64,000 bases of DNA from GCA-003244245 sp963712995. Its GTDB lineage: Bacteria > Actinomycetota > Actinomycetes > Mycobacteriales > Pseudonocardiaceae. This document shows positions 25,467 through 34,001 of the stretch, in pieces. Under the pieces are notes generated by a model that saw nothing but the letters and a program-made list of their open reading frames with translations, was not told where the DNA came from and ran no database searches. The stretch covers positions 83,638-147,637 of the forward strand of contig CAVQKH010000040.1 in assembly GCA_963712995.1 (NCBI GenBank), in the 5' to 3' direction. How positions within the stretch are numbered: position 1 is the stretch's first letter; every line of letters begins with the position of its first letter. The position numbers and the translations under genes were made by a program.

Positions 25467-26207
25467 TCAGCGACCCATCAATCCACCGAGCAGCCCACCG
25501 GATCCGGATTCATCCCCGCTGCCACCGCCCATCAGGCTCGACGGCAGTTCTTCGCAAGGCTGCACGATGACGAAGCCCTGGCCTGCGAAGCTCATGGTGA
25601 ACGCCTCTCCGGTACTGCGACCCAGCAGCGTGCCCAGCCCCAGCTGATCAGCCCGGTGAAACCCGGTCCGCAGACTCGCGGACCAGGCGATCGCCGCCTG
25701 CGGGTCGGCGTAGGTGGGCTGATCGACGGTGAGCACCACCGGCGAGCCCTTCGCGGTGATCGCGAGGCGGCCCTTCCCGGAGAACACGCAGTTGTACAGC
25801 CCCGACGCGGAGAGCATGCCCATCCCGTCGACCCGGCGGATGTCGTAGCTCAGGGTCGACTCGAAGGCGAGCACGTTGCTGCCATTGATGGTCAGCGCGT
25901 CGTCCGGGCCTTCGAGGTCGATCAGATGCACATCAGCGCTCTGGTCGGCGAAAAACACGTCACCCTCGCCGGAGGCCTTCATCAGGGGGATGCCCTCGCC
26001 GGTCAGCTTCTGCTTGAGGAACTTACCCACGCCCCCCGAGCCCAGCGCCTTGAACTGCACCTCACCCTGGTAGGCGACCATCGAGCCCTGCCGGGCGAGC
26101 ACCTCACCGACCAGAGCGACCTTGAGCATCTTGGAGTTCTGCAGCATCATGCCCGGCTGGGTAGCTGCGGTCTCCTGGTGGCTCGGAGCGAACAGATCAC
26201 TGCGCAT
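25467..26207 (-). CDS. AIM24 family protein (TRAP-like fold)
   Basis: 246 residues. The N-terminus is MRSDLFAPSHQETAATQPGM with LQNSKMLKVAL; then FKALGSGGVGKFLKQKLTGE, VFFADQSADVHLIDLEG, LAFESTLSYDIRRVDG, GLYNCVFSGKGRLAITAKG and STGEAFTMSFAGQGFVIVQP, which is the AIM24 pattern. The C-terminus is a Gly/Ser-rich tail. Bacterial function is unknown. It ends four bases before idi starts, same strand, so probably an operon. Confidence 0.9.
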   Translation of the reverse strand: MRSDLFAPSHQETAATQPGMMLQNSKMLKVALVGEVLARQGSMVAYQGEVQFKALGSGGVGKFLKQKLTGEGIPLMKASGEGDVFFADQSADVHLIDLEGPDDALTINGSNVLAFESTLSYDIRRVDGMGMLSASGLYNCVFSGKGRLAITAKGSPVVLTVDQPTYADPQAAIAWSASLRTGFHRADQLGLGTLLGRSTGEAFTMSFAGQGFVIVQPCEELPSSLMGGGSGDESGSGGLLGGLMGR

Positions 26208-26319
26208 CGAGGGGGTTTCCTTCCGGTACCGCGGTCAGTGCCCGACTCTCTGCAGGTTAGCCAAGCAGTGCCGTCTTCGCCGGGTCATGCCCCTTCGGTC
26301 GGCTGGCCGGCCACGTCAG

Positions 26320-26913
26320 TCAATGCCCTGGGTACCGGGTGGCGGTGGCCAGCGCAGCGAGGTCCAGGTCAGCAGGGAAGGGCTCTTTCAGCGTGAGTCG
26401 ACCTCCGACTGCCCGGGCAGACACGACGAATCCATTCGCAGCCAACGAATAGCTGATCGCACCCAGCTCCGTGCCGGGGCGGTCCAGATCGACCCGGAGG
26501 AAGTACGGGATGCCGGCGCCCGCATAGGCGTCGGGCTTGACCAGGCGATCAACCCAGGCGTTGGACGGGGAGGTGACCTCGACGACCAGTGCGACGGGAT
26601 CGGGTTCGACGATGACGGCGTCGAGGCCGGGTTCGTTGAGTACGACGATGTCGGGAATCATGATCCGATCCCGGCCCACCCGGATGTTGAGGCCGTCGAA
26701 CACCTCGAAGCCCGCTGGAGCTGCCTCTTCCAGCACACGTGCCAGGTTGCGCACCAGGCGCTGGTGCGCAACTGCCGGGAACGGGCTCACGACCAGCGCT
26801 CCGTCCAGCAGCTCAACCCGGCCCATGCTCTCGGGCAGCGCGGCCCACTCCTGCTCGGTCCAGGGACCGGCATGGCCAGCGAAGAGCTCATCGAGCGGTT
26901 GCGCTGACACCAC
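26320..26913 (-). CDS. Uma2 family endonuclease-like protein (DUF820)
   Basis: 197 residues, PD-(D/E)XK fold. Visible: WTEQEWAALPESMGRVELLD (conserved Glu), RIMIPDIVVLNEPG (Asp), VALVVEVTSPSNAWVDRLVK (E-V-T-S and the Lys), and YAGAGIPYFLRVDLD. Family members are abundant in cyanobacteria and actinobacteria, often in mobile or accessory regions. Nuclease activity is inferred from the fold only. Confidence 0.88.
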   Translation of the reverse strand: MVSAQPLDELFAGHAGPWTEQEWAALPESMGRVELLDGALVVSPFPAVAHQRLVRNLARVLEEAAPAGFEVFDGLNIRVGRDRIMIPDIVVLNEPGLDAVIVEPDPVALVVEVTSPSNAWVDRLVKPDAYAGAGIPYFLRVDLDRPGTELGAISYSLAANGFVVSARAVGGRLTLKEPFPADLDLAALATATRYPGH

Positions 26914-26993
26914 TGCTCACCTCCCTGACTCACCTCCCTGACATAGGCTCCAGTGTGGCACGCTGATCACGGTAGGATGACGCACCGACACTG

Positions 26994-27065
26994 TGACGAT
27001 TCAACCCGAGATGACGATTCAACCCGAGATGACGATCCGACCCAAGGCGACGATCGCACCCGAGC
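26994..27065. repeat. Four 18-bp tandem repeats, intergenic
   Basis: The unit TGACGATTCAACCCGAGA appears twice exactly (26994–27011, 27012–27029) and then twice in diverged form (27030–27047, 27048–27065). It lies between the Uma2 gene and the 3' end of the small gene at 27079 and is not in a recognised gene. Confidence 0.85.
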
Positions 27066-27078
27066 AGCGACGCTCAGC

Positions 27079-27327
27079 TCACTCGTCTGGGGCATCCTCG
27101 ATCCAGTCGGCGATGCCGCTCATCCGGCAGCCCACGATGTCGGCCTGCTCGGGTGCGATCACGATGTAGCGGCCCTCCGAGTCGGTGATCGTCACCTCCG
27201 GCATCTTCAGGGCGATGGTGACCGGGCCCTTGCCGCTGTGCGCTGGGACCTGCCAGGTCTTCTCGACCACGATCTCGCTCATGAACCTGCGCTCGATCTC
27301 TGCCGCATCTACTTTTACCTGCTCCAT
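27079..27327 (-). CDS. Small hypothetical protein
   Basis: About 82 residues from ATG 27327 (MEQVKVDAAEIERRFMSEIV); a shorter form from ATG 27282 is possible. The sequence VVEKTWQVPAHSGKGPVTIA, ITDSEGRYIVIAPEQADIVG and DWIEDAPDE looks like a small β-rich protein. No family recognised. It is divergent from the XRE regulator, and such small genes are common beside XRE/DUF397 pairs. Confidence 0.5.
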   Translation of the reverse strand: MEQVKVDAAEIERRFMSEIVVEKTWQVPAHSGKGPVTIALKMPEVTITDSEGRYIVIAPEQADIVGCRMSGIADWIEDAPDE

Positions 27328-27381
27328 ACCGGGGACCATTGAACGTTGCAGGTGCTGCAAGCAATCGCCCGATCGTGTGAT

Positions 27382-27413
27382 TTGATCAGCGCTGGGTGGG
27401 GTGCATAGTGCAC
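27382..27413 (+). promoter_or_regulatory. Leaderless promoter with palindromic operator for the XRE gene
   Basis: TTGATC (27382–27387) and CATAGT (27404–27409) are spaced by 16 bases, and the -10 lies seven bases before the ATG, so the transcript is probably leaderless. GTGCA–TAG–TGCAC (27401–27413) is a perfect palindrome covering the -10, a good candidate autoregulatory operator. Confidence 0.45.
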
Positions 27414-27416
27414 CTC

Positions 27417-28268
27417 ATGCCCGCAGGAAACCCGCACACGTCGATCCGGTCCCGCCAGGTCGCCGCCGAGCTGCGCACTTTACGGGAGCAGGCGGGCCTG
27501 TCCGGCGCGGAGGTGGCCAAGCTGATGGGCATGTCACCCAGCAAGATCAGCCGGATCGAGACCGGTATCACCGGCCTGCAGATCGAGGACGTCGCCGCGC
27601 TGCTGGGCCTGTACCAGGTGCCCGCCGCCACCCGTGACGAGCTGCTCGATCTGGTGCGCCGCTCGGAGGAGCGCGGCTGGTGGACCCGCCAGCCCGGGTT
27701 GCCCCAGCTGTGGCGCAGCCTGATCGACTTTGAGGCCAAGGCCACCCGCATCCAGAACTACGAGGCATTGTTCGTGCCGGGGTTGCTACAGACCGCTGAG
27801 TACGCGCGGGCGATCATCCAGGGCATCGCGCCGGCCATCACCGAGGCTGAGCTGGACAACCTGGTCGCCGCCCGGATGGCTCGTCAGGCGGTACTGACCC
27901 GGGCCAACGCTCCGCAGTTCTTCGCAGTGGTGGACGAGGGAGCGCTGCGCCGCCCGATCGGTGAGCCCGGGGTGATGCACCGGCAGCTGCATCACCTGCT
28001 GGTCGTGGCCGAGCAACCGCACGTGATGTTGCGGGTGGTGCCGCTGGCGGCCGGCGCTCATACCGGGTTGCGCGGGTCGTTCGTGATCCTGGAGTTCGCC
28101 GAGGAACCGGCGCTGGCGTTCGTGGAGAACCAGAGCACCGGGCTGTTCCTGGAGGAAGAGGTCGATCTGGCGGCTTACCGGCTGGCGCTGGGGACTATTC
28201 TGAATGCAGCCCTTGCACCCGCTGCAACGACCGAGCTGATCGCCCAGATCGCCACCGAGCTCGGCTGA
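27417..28268 (+). CDS. XRE-family regulator with C-terminal DUF5753
   Basis: 283 residues. The N-terminal helix-turn-helix (about 10–65) reads LRTLREQAGLSGAEVAKLMG and MSPSKISRIETG. DUF5753 follows (about 95–280): YEALFVPGLLQTAEYARAII, PIGEPGVMHRQLHHLLVVAE, VMLRVVPLAAGAHTGLRGSF, VYVE-equivalent VENQSTGLFLEE, and an ELIAQIATEL end. Partner of the DUF397 gene 48 bases downstream. ATG 27417 is used because MPAGNPHTSIRSRQVAAEL is the usual start. Confidence 0.92.
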   Translation: MPAGNPHTSIRSRQVAAELRTLREQAGLSGAEVAKLMGMSPSKISRIETGITGLQIEDVAALLGLYQVPAATRDELLDLVRRSEERGWWTRQPGLPQLWRSLIDFEAKATRIQNYEALFVPGLLQTAEYARAIIQGIAPAITEAELDNLVAARMARQAVLTRANAPQFFAVVDEGALRRPIGEPGVMHRQLHHLLVVAEQPHVMLRVVPLAAGAHTGLRGSFVILEFAEEPALAFVENQSTGLFLEEEVDLAAYRLALGTILNAALAPAATTELIAQIATELG

Positions 28269-28316
28269 CCCGGCGGGCCACATCGGCCGCACGACCTGAT
28301 CGGAGAGGAGCCCGGG

Positions 28317-28589
28317 ATGCCTGCGCTGGACCTCAGTGGCGCCCGTTGGCACAAGAGCAGCCGCAGCAGCGACGTCGCCAATTGTGTCGAGGTCGCGTTC
28401 CTCGACGGCGCCCGCTGGCACAAGAGCAGCCGCAGCAGCAACATGGCGAATTGCGTCGAGGTGGCCTCCGCTGGCCCGGTGGTCGCGCTGCGCGACTCCA
28501 AGAACCCCACCGGCAGCGTGCTGGCCATCCCCCCACTCGCCTGGCGCGCCTTCACCACCGCCCTGCGCGACAACGAACTCGACTGCTGA
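28317..28589 (+). CDS. DUF397 protein with an internal 23-residue duplication
   Basis: 90 residues instead of the usual 60–67. The N-terminal DUF397 motif GARWHKSSRSS…ANCVEVA occurs twice (residues about 8–27 and 31–50), from a 69-bp direct duplication. The rest is normal: VVALRDSKNPTGSVLAIPP and AWRAFTTALR. GGAGAGGAG precedes the ATG. DUF397 proteins are small partners of XRE–DUF5753 regulators. Confidence 0.9.
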   Translation: MPALDLSGARWHKSSRSSDVANCVEVAFLDGARWHKSSRSSNMANCVEVASAGPVVALRDSKNPTGSVLAIPPLAWRAFTTALRDNELDC

Positions 28590-28851
28590 CCTGAAGCTCT
28601 GCCATCGGCGCACCGCTACTGACAGTGAACGATTGCCTTCGCCGCGTCAGCCGGTACCGCGAGGGAAAGACTTCGGCCACAGTGCAGGTCTCGGGGCAAC
28701 CGGCCCGGCAGCGCATGTGGATCATACAACCTTGGATCGGCGGCACTTCTCCGTCGTCCGTCCTCGTCACACCCGGGCATTCACGCTGTATCCCAACTAG
28801 GCACGCCACCGTCCAGGTAGGATCTGCGGCGGCAGCGGGAGGTGACGTGAC

Positions 28852-29097
28852 GTGGCAGCAGGATCCAGCGCGGATGTCGACATCGTGGTCACAGCCGCTG
28901 GTGACCTGGTAGTGCCCTCTGAGGTCGTGCGACAACTTTCGCTTATCCCAGGTCAGCGCGTGCGCCTCACGATCAGCACAGCAGGTCCCCGGCGGAATAT
29001 GTATGGGTCGCTCGCCGGAAGGGTGCCTGATGTGAGTGCTGATGAGATCGCCGACGAGCGACGCGAGGTATGGGGTGATCTGGTGGATGGGCAGTGA
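28852..29097 (+). CDS. AbrB/VapB-like antitoxin
   Basis: 81 residues, starting at GTG 28852 with GGGAGG upstream. The N-terminal swapped-hairpin pattern is visible in VTAAGDLVVPSEVVRQLSLI and PGQRVRLTIS. The C-terminal part, DVSADEIADERREVWGDL, would bind the toxin. It overlaps the PIN gene by four bases. It is the second toxin–antitoxin pair in the window and is unrelated in sequence to the first antitoxin. Confidence 0.75.
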   Translation: MAAGSSADVDIVVTAAGDLVVPSEVVRQLSLIPGQRVRLTISTAGPRRNMYGSLAGRVPDVSADEIADERREVWGDLVDGQ

Positions 29098-29507
29098 CCG
29101 CTGGCACTTCACTCGTCATCGACTCCCACGCTTTCATTTGGTATGTCCAAGCGTCGCCACGCTTGTCGGACAAAGCGCGCCAAGTGATGGACAATGCCAC
29201 CGCGGCGGACGTCCCGCTGGCGATCTCGGCGGCGACTCTCATCGAGTTGGTCTATCTCGTGGAAAAAGGTACCTTCTCGCAGACGCATCTCGAAGCTTTT
29301 CACTCGGTCATCGACGCGACAGATTCCGGATTCGAGGTCGTTCCGATCGATGGCGCTATAGCACGCGCAGTCAGCAAGGTTCCTCGTGCCGCAGTAGCTG
29401 ATCCTTTCGACCGTATCATCGCTGCTACCGCGCTGGTGAGAGCTGCTTCGCTGGTGACCTACGACCGCAGGATCCGCCAGTTTGCCGCCCTGGAAACCAT
29501 CTGGTGA
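29094..29507 (+). CDS. VapC-type PIN-domain toxin
   Basis: 137 residues. PIN motifs: LVIDSHAFIWYVQ (first Asp), ISAATLIELVYLVEKG (Glu), ADPFDRIIAATALV (Asp pair) and LVTYDRRIRQF (last Asp). This is the DUF4411/VapC type that starts VIDSHAFIW. Expected ribonuclease toxin. GTGA overlap with the antitoxin gene indicates coupled translation. Confidence 0.88.
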   Translation: MTAGTSLVIDSHAFIWYVQASPRLSDKARQVMDNATAADVPLAISAATLIELVYLVEKGTFSQTHLEAFHSVIDATDSGFEVVPIDGAIARAVSKVPRAAVADPFDRIIAATALVRAASLVTYDRRIRQFAALETIW

Positions 29508-29572
29508 GTTACCGGCAGGAGGACGGGCGGTGATCAGAGCTGAACGAAAGATCCACAAGATCGCACAGGTAA

Positions 29573-31042
29573 TTATCCACGGAGGTTGTCCTGGGCCCAG
29601 CGGCGGAGCTCGGCTTCGGCGTCCTCGCGGGTCAGGGGGCCGCGGTCCAGGCGGAGTTCCTTCAGATACCGCCAGGCGCGGCCGACGTCGGGGCCGGGCG
29701 GCAGGCCGAGCAGCGCCATGATCGCGTTACCGTCCAGATCCGGCCGTACCGCGGCCAGATCCTCCTCGGCGCGAATCCGCTCGATGCGCGCCTCCAAGTC
29801 GTCATAGGTGCGCTGCAGAGCCGCCGCCTTGCGACGGTTGCGGGTGGTGCAGTCGGCGCGGACCAGCTTGTGCAGCCGCGGCAGTAGCGGCCCGGCGTCG
29901 GTGACGTAGCGGCGCACCGCCGAGTCGGTCCACTCGCCGCCGCCGTAGCCGTGAAACCGCAGGTGCAGGAACACCAGCGCGGCGACGTCCTCGATGACCT
30001 GGTTGGGGTAGCGCAGCGCGCGCAGCCGCTTGCGGGTCAGTTTGGCCCCGACCACCTCGTGGTGGTGAAAGCTCACCCCGCCGCCGGACTCGTGCCGGCG
30101 GGTGGCGGGCTTGCCGATGTCGTGCAGCAAGGCGGCCAACCTCAGCACCAGGTCGGGCTCGCCGTCCTCCAGCGCGATCGCCTGCTCCAGCACGATCAAC
30201 GAATGCGTGTAGACGTCCTTGTGCTGGTGATGCTCGTCGATCTCCAGGCGCATCGCGGGCACCTCGGGCAGCACATGCTCGGCCAGCCCGGACTCCACCA
30301 TCAGCTCCACCCCGGCCCGCGGGTTCGCCCCGAGCATCAGCTTGTTCAGCTCCGCGGCGATGCGCTCGACGGTGATCCGGCGGATCTCGCCCGCCATCGC
30401 GCCCAGCGCGTCGCGGACCCGCGGGGCCAGGGTGACGCCGAGCTGGGAGACGAACCGCGCCGCCCGCAGCATCCGCAACGGGTCGTCGGCGAAGGATTTC
30501 TGCGGTGTCATCGGAGTGTCCAGCTCACGACGAGCCAGCGCGGCCATCCCGCCGTGGGGATCGACGAACCGGCTGCCGCCCCCCCGCAACGGCAGCGCCA
30601 CGGCCATCGCGTTCACGGTGAAGTCGCGCCGGGCCAGATCCCCCTCAACGGTGTCACCGAAGACGACCTCGGGATTGCGGGAAACCCGGTCGTAGCGGTC
30701 GGCCCGGTAAGTGGTGATCTCGCACTGGATGCCGGCCTTGGTCGCGCCGACGGTGCCGAAAGCGATCCCGGTGTCCCAGGTGGCGTCCGCCCAACCGGTC
30801 AGGATCGCCATGATGGCCTCAGGGCGCGCGTCGGTGGTGAAGTCCAGGTCACTGCCCAGCCGGCCGAGCAGGGCGTCCCGCACACTGCCGCCCACCAGAT
30901 ACAGCGAGTACCCGGCGGCGCTGAACAGCGCCGCCAGCTCATCGGCCACCGGCGCGACCCGGAGCAGCTCCACGACAGCACTCTGCTGAGCCCGACTCAT
31001 CCCCGGGACCTGATTCCCCACCACTGAAGACACAACCGACAA
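29573..31042 (-). CDS. cca: CCA tRNA nucleotidyltransferase / poly(A) polymerase family
   Basis: 489 residues, counterpart of Rv3907c (pcnA). The nucleotidyltransferase domain has LVGGSVRDALLGR and LDFTTDARPE (DxD-type metal site). RDFTVNAMAV and DPLRMLRAARFVSQLG follow, and a C-terminal HD domain shows LAALLHDIGKPATRRHE and VSFHHHEVVG. It adds or repairs the 3' CCA of tRNAs. Divergent from the NUDIX gene, as in related genomes. Confidence 0.95.
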   Translation of the reverse strand: MSVVSSVVGNQVPGMSRAQQSAVVELLRVAPVADELAALFSAAGYSLYLVGGSVRDALLGRLGSDLDFTTDARPEAIMAILTGWADATWDTGIAFGTVGATKAGIQCEITTYRADRYDRVSRNPEVVFGDTVEGDLARRDFTVNAMAVALPLRGGGSRFVDPHGGMAALARRELDTPMTPQKSFADDPLRMLRAARFVSQLGVTLAPRVRDALGAMAGEIRRITVERIAAELNKLMLGANPRAGVELMVESGLAEHVLPEVPAMRLEIDEHHQHKDVYTHSLIVLEQAIALEDGEPDLVLRLAALLHDIGKPATRRHESGGGVSFHHHEVVGAKLTRKRLRALRYPNQVIEDVAALVFLHLRFHGYGGGEWTDSAVRRYVTDAGPLLPRLHKLVRADCTTRNRRKAAALQRTYDDLEARIERIRAEEDLAAVRPDLDGNAIMALLGLPPGPDVGRAWRYLKELRLDRGPLTREDAEAELRRWAQDNLRG

Positions 31043-31129
31043 CCCTAACGTCCCCCACCAACCCTCCCCACTCGCGTGCGTGCGGCTACTGGGCCCGCAG
31101 GCTGGATGCGACGGCTATACCATCGGCGC

Positions 31130-31690
31130 ATGCCCTCGTCGTCCAGTAGGTCAGGTCGTGCCAAGGGCGCGCGTAAGGAATTCCCCTCCAAGGGATCGGC
31201 CCCGAAGGCATCCACCCAGAAGGGACCTACACCCGGCAGCGGTAAACACCGGGCTCCACGGATGCGCACGGTGGCCGAAACCTCAGCGGGTGGCCTCGTG
31301 GTGGACATCGAGACCGGACAGGCGGCGGTGATCGGCCGGCTGGATCGGCGCGGCAGGTTGTTGTGGTCGCTGCCCAAGGGTCACGTCGAGGACGGCGAGA
31401 CGGTGGAGCAGGCGGCCGTGCGCGAGGTGGCCGAGGAGACCGGGATCGACAGCGCGGTGGTGGCCGCACTGGGCAGCATCGACTACTGGTTCGTCGCCGA
31501 GGACCGCCGGATCCACAAGACGGTGCACCACTTCCTGCTGCGCGCGGTGGGCGGGGAGCTCTCCGACGCCGACGTCGAGGTCACCGAGGTGGCCTGGGTG
31601 CCGCTGGTCGACCTACCGGCCCGGCTGGCCTACGCCGACGAACGCCGCCTGGTCCAGCGCGCCACCACGATGCTCGCGGACTCGGCTTGA
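31130..31690 (+). CDS. NUDIX hydrolase (MutT4/Rv3908-like)
   Basis: 186 residues. A basic, Ser/Lys-rich N-terminal extension of about 45 residues precedes MRTVAETSAGGLVVD. The NUDIX box is LPKGHVEDGETVEQAAVREV then AEETGI, complete with the REVAEE core. VHHFLLRAVGG and WVPLVDLPARLAYADER complete the domain. Start at ATG 31130; the frame is open earlier. Nucleoside-diphosphate-linked substrate unknown. Confidence 0.9.
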   Translation: MPSSSSRSGRAKGARKEFPSKGSAPKASTQKGPTPGSGKHRAPRMRTVAETSAGGLVVDIETGQAAVIGRLDRRGRLLWSLPKGHVEDGETVEQAAVREVAEETGIDSAVVAALGSIDYWFVAEDRRIHKTVHHFLLRAVGGELSDADVEVTEVAWVPLVDLPARLAYADERRLVQRATTMLADSA

Positions 31691-31745
31691 GGACCCCCAG
31701 CTTGAGGACCCCCAACGTGAGGACCCCCAACTTGAGGACCCCCAG
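31686..31745 (+). repeat. Four 15-bp tandem repeats between NUDIX and DUF6049 genes
   Basis: The unit CTTGAGGACCCCCAG repeats four times with one- or two-base changes, starting over the NUDIX stop codon and ending 15 bases before the next GTG. The period is a multiple of three. Confidence 0.9.
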
Positions 31746-31760
31746 CGTGCGGCCCCGGGC

Positions 31761-33998
31761 GTGACGCGCCTGGGCGCCGCGGCCGTCCTGGTGGCGCTGC
31801 TGGGACTGCTGTTTCCGGGCATCCCGGCCGCGGGGCAGTCACTCGATCGGTCCCCGGCATCGAGCCGGGCCAACGTGCTGGCCCAGCTCGAGCTCGCCGA
31901 GCTGTCCCCGCGGTTGGTCACCGCCGCCAGCGCGCCCGTGGTCCGGGTGACCGGCCGGGTGGTCAACATCGGTGAGCGCCCGATCAGCAAGCTCGCGATC
32001 CGGTTGCAACGTGACGACGCCGTGAGTTCCGATGACGCGCTCAGCCGAGCTCTGCAGGGACAGGCGCAGGCGCCGCACCTCACCCGGTTCCAGCCGGTAC
32101 CTGGCGACCTCGCGCCGGGGCAGAGCAGCCCGTTTACCCTGGAGGTCCCGCTGCGCGGCGGCGCGGAGCTGGAGTCGTTGCAGATCACCAAGCCCGGCGT
32201 GTACCCGCTGCTGGTCAACCTCAACGGCATGCTGGACACCGGCGAGCTCACCCGGCTGGCCTCGGTCGCGCTGCTGCTGCCGGTACTCGGGATCCCTGCC
32301 GCCACCACGGACCGAACACCCGGACTGGTGCTGGACCCCCCGCCGCGCCCGGTCCCGCTGACCGTGGTCTGGCCGTTGACAGCAGCACTCCAGCGGGTAC
32401 CCACCCCCCCAGGGGAACCGATCCTGCTCCGCAGTGACCGGGCCGGATTCGATCCGGTGGCCGCCGAGATCACTCCCGGTGGGCGGCTGGACGGCTTGCT
32501 CGGTGCGCTCGAGCAGGGGGTGCCGCCGGGCTCCCCGCTCGGCGCGGCGTTGTGCGTGGCCGTCGACCCGTTGCTGCTGGAGACCCTGGAGGGGATGAGC
32601 CACGGCTACCGGGTGTCCGATCCCCGCGGGATCAGCGAGGGCACCGGAGCGCGGGAGGCGCGCAGCTGGCTCGATCGCCTGCGCGCCACGGTCCAAGGTC
32701 GCTGCGTGCTGCCGCTGCCCTACGCCGATGCCGACCTGGTTGCCCTGTCCCGAGCCGGACTCACCGACCTGACGGCCCTGGCCACCAACACCGGCGCCCG
32801 CCTGGTGGGTGAGCTGCTCGGGGTCCAGCCGCTGGCCGGGGTGTACTGGCCGGCCGGTGAGATGCTCGACGAGCGCACCCTGGCCGACCTCACCGCGCTC
32901 CAGACGCACGCGGTTCTGCTGACCCCTCGGAGCATCACGTTCCAGCCCACCCTCCCGAACCTCCCCCCACCTCGGACCGCTGAGGTCGTCAGCCTGGTCG
33001 GTGGCTCTTCACGAGCTACCAACCCCGGCGGCGTGCCACCGGGCAGCCGCGAGGGCGCCGTGGGGTTGCTCGTCGACCCGCTGCTGAGCAGCGCGCTGGC
33101 CGGCACCGCGGACCCGCAGTCGACCCAGGACGGGCTGGGCGCACTCGTCTATCGCGCGACCAGCGGCACAGGCGTGTTGCTGGTACCCCCGCGCCGCTGG
33201 CAGGCAAGCGGGACGCAGGCCGCTGCCCTGGTGAGCACGGCGCGCCAGCTGCTGGAGGCCGGCTTCGTCACCCCGCGCGAGCTGCCGGCGCTGGCTGCCA
33301 CCCGTCCCGCGCTCGGCAGCAGCGCGGCGACGCTGAGCTACCCGCCGGCGCTGCGCGCCGGGGAGATCCCGCTGCAGGTCACCGCCGAGATCCAGCGGGA
33401 CCGGGACGTGCTGCGCGATCTGCAGGTGGCCACCGTGCTGGATCCCGCAGCGAACCTCAATCCGGCGACGCTGCTCGACCCGCTGCGGCTCGGGTTGCTG
33501 CGTGGCGTGTCCACCGCGTGGCGCGAGATGCCCAACCGGGCCGTCCTGATCACCGCGCAGGAGAGCAGCAGGCTCGACGAGGTACGCCGATCGGTGCGGA
33601 TCGTCGAGCCACCCGGCCCGTACAGCCTGGCGGCCTCCGACGCCCCGCTACTGATCACGGTGAGCAACGAGCTGCCGGTCGGGGTGCAGGTGGCGTTGAA
33701 CCTCTCGGAGACCCCGGGGCTGCGGGCAGGAGCGGTCGGGCTGCAGCTGGTGCCGGCTCGCAGCACCCGGCAGCTGGTCATCCCGGCCAAGGTGAGCCGG
33801 GCCGGTCAGTTCAGCGTCGATGCCTCGTTGAGTACCCCGGGCGGCACCCCGCTGGGCGAGCCGAGCACCCTCCAGTTGCGCTCCACCACATTCGGCCGGG
33901 TTACAGTCGCGCTCACCGCAGGCGCCGGTGCCTTATTAATCTTGCTGGTGGTCCGCCGAATCGTGCGCCGAATGCGCAGACCACGGGAAGTCGGGTGA
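31761..33998 (+). CDS. DUF6049 family secreted/membrane protein (Rv3909-like)
   Basis: 745 residues. Signal peptide: GAAAVLVALLGLLFPGIPAAG. A large extracytoplasmic part follows with Ig-like strands (NIGERPISKLAIRLQRDD; ISVSNELPVGVQVALNLSE-like region near residue 635), then a C-terminal membrane helix (VALTAGAGALLILLVV) and a basic tail RRIVRRMRRPREVG. Conserved immediately upstream of murJ. Its stop is three bases before the murJ start, so they are coupled. Probably a cell-envelope factor; activity unknown. Confidence 0.88.
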   Translation: MTRLGAAAVLVALLGLLFPGIPAAGQSLDRSPASSRANVLAQLELAELSPRLVTAASAPVVRVTGRVVNIGERPISKLAIRLQRDDAVSSDDALSRALQGQAQAPHLTRFQPVPGDLAPGQSSPFTLEVPLRGGAELESLQITKPGVYPLLVNLNGMLDTGELTRLASVALLLPVLGIPAATTDRTPGLVLDPPPRPVPLTVVWPLTAALQRVPTPPGEPILLRSDRAGFDPVAAEITPGGRLDGLLGALEQGVPPGSPLGAALCVAVDPLLLETLEGMSHGYRVSDPRGISEGTGAREARSWLDRLRATVQGRCVLPLPYADADLVALSRAGLTDLTALATNTGARLVGELLGVQPLAGVYWPAGEMLDERTLADLTALQTHAVLLTPRSITFQPTLPNLPPPRTAEVVSLVGGSSRATNPGGVPPGSREGAVGLLVDPLLSSALAGTADPQSTQDGLGALVYRATSGTGVLLVPPRRWQASGTQAAALVSTARQLLEAGFVTPRELPALAATRPALGSSAATLSYPPALRAGEIPLQVTAEIQRDRDVLRDLQVATVLDPAANLNPATLLDPLRLGLLRGVSTAWREMPNRAVLITAQESSRLDEVRRSVRIVEPPGPYSLAASDAPLLITVSNELPVGVQVALNLSETPGLRAGAVGLQLVPARSTRQLVIPAKVSRAGQFSVDASLSTPGGTPLGEPSTLQLRSTTFGRVTVALTAGAGALLILLVVRRIVRRMRRPREVG

Positions 33999-34001
33999 GG
34001 T

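Noticed and set aside
24954..26396. Plus-strand open frame (480 codons) across idi and the AIM24 gene
   Set aside because: Both minus-strand genes are recognised families; the plus frame is low-complexity antisense.
28590..28851. Gene between DUF397 and the second antitoxin
   Set aside because: Open frames on both strands lack family features; only a TAGGAT -10-like box near 28817 is suggestive.
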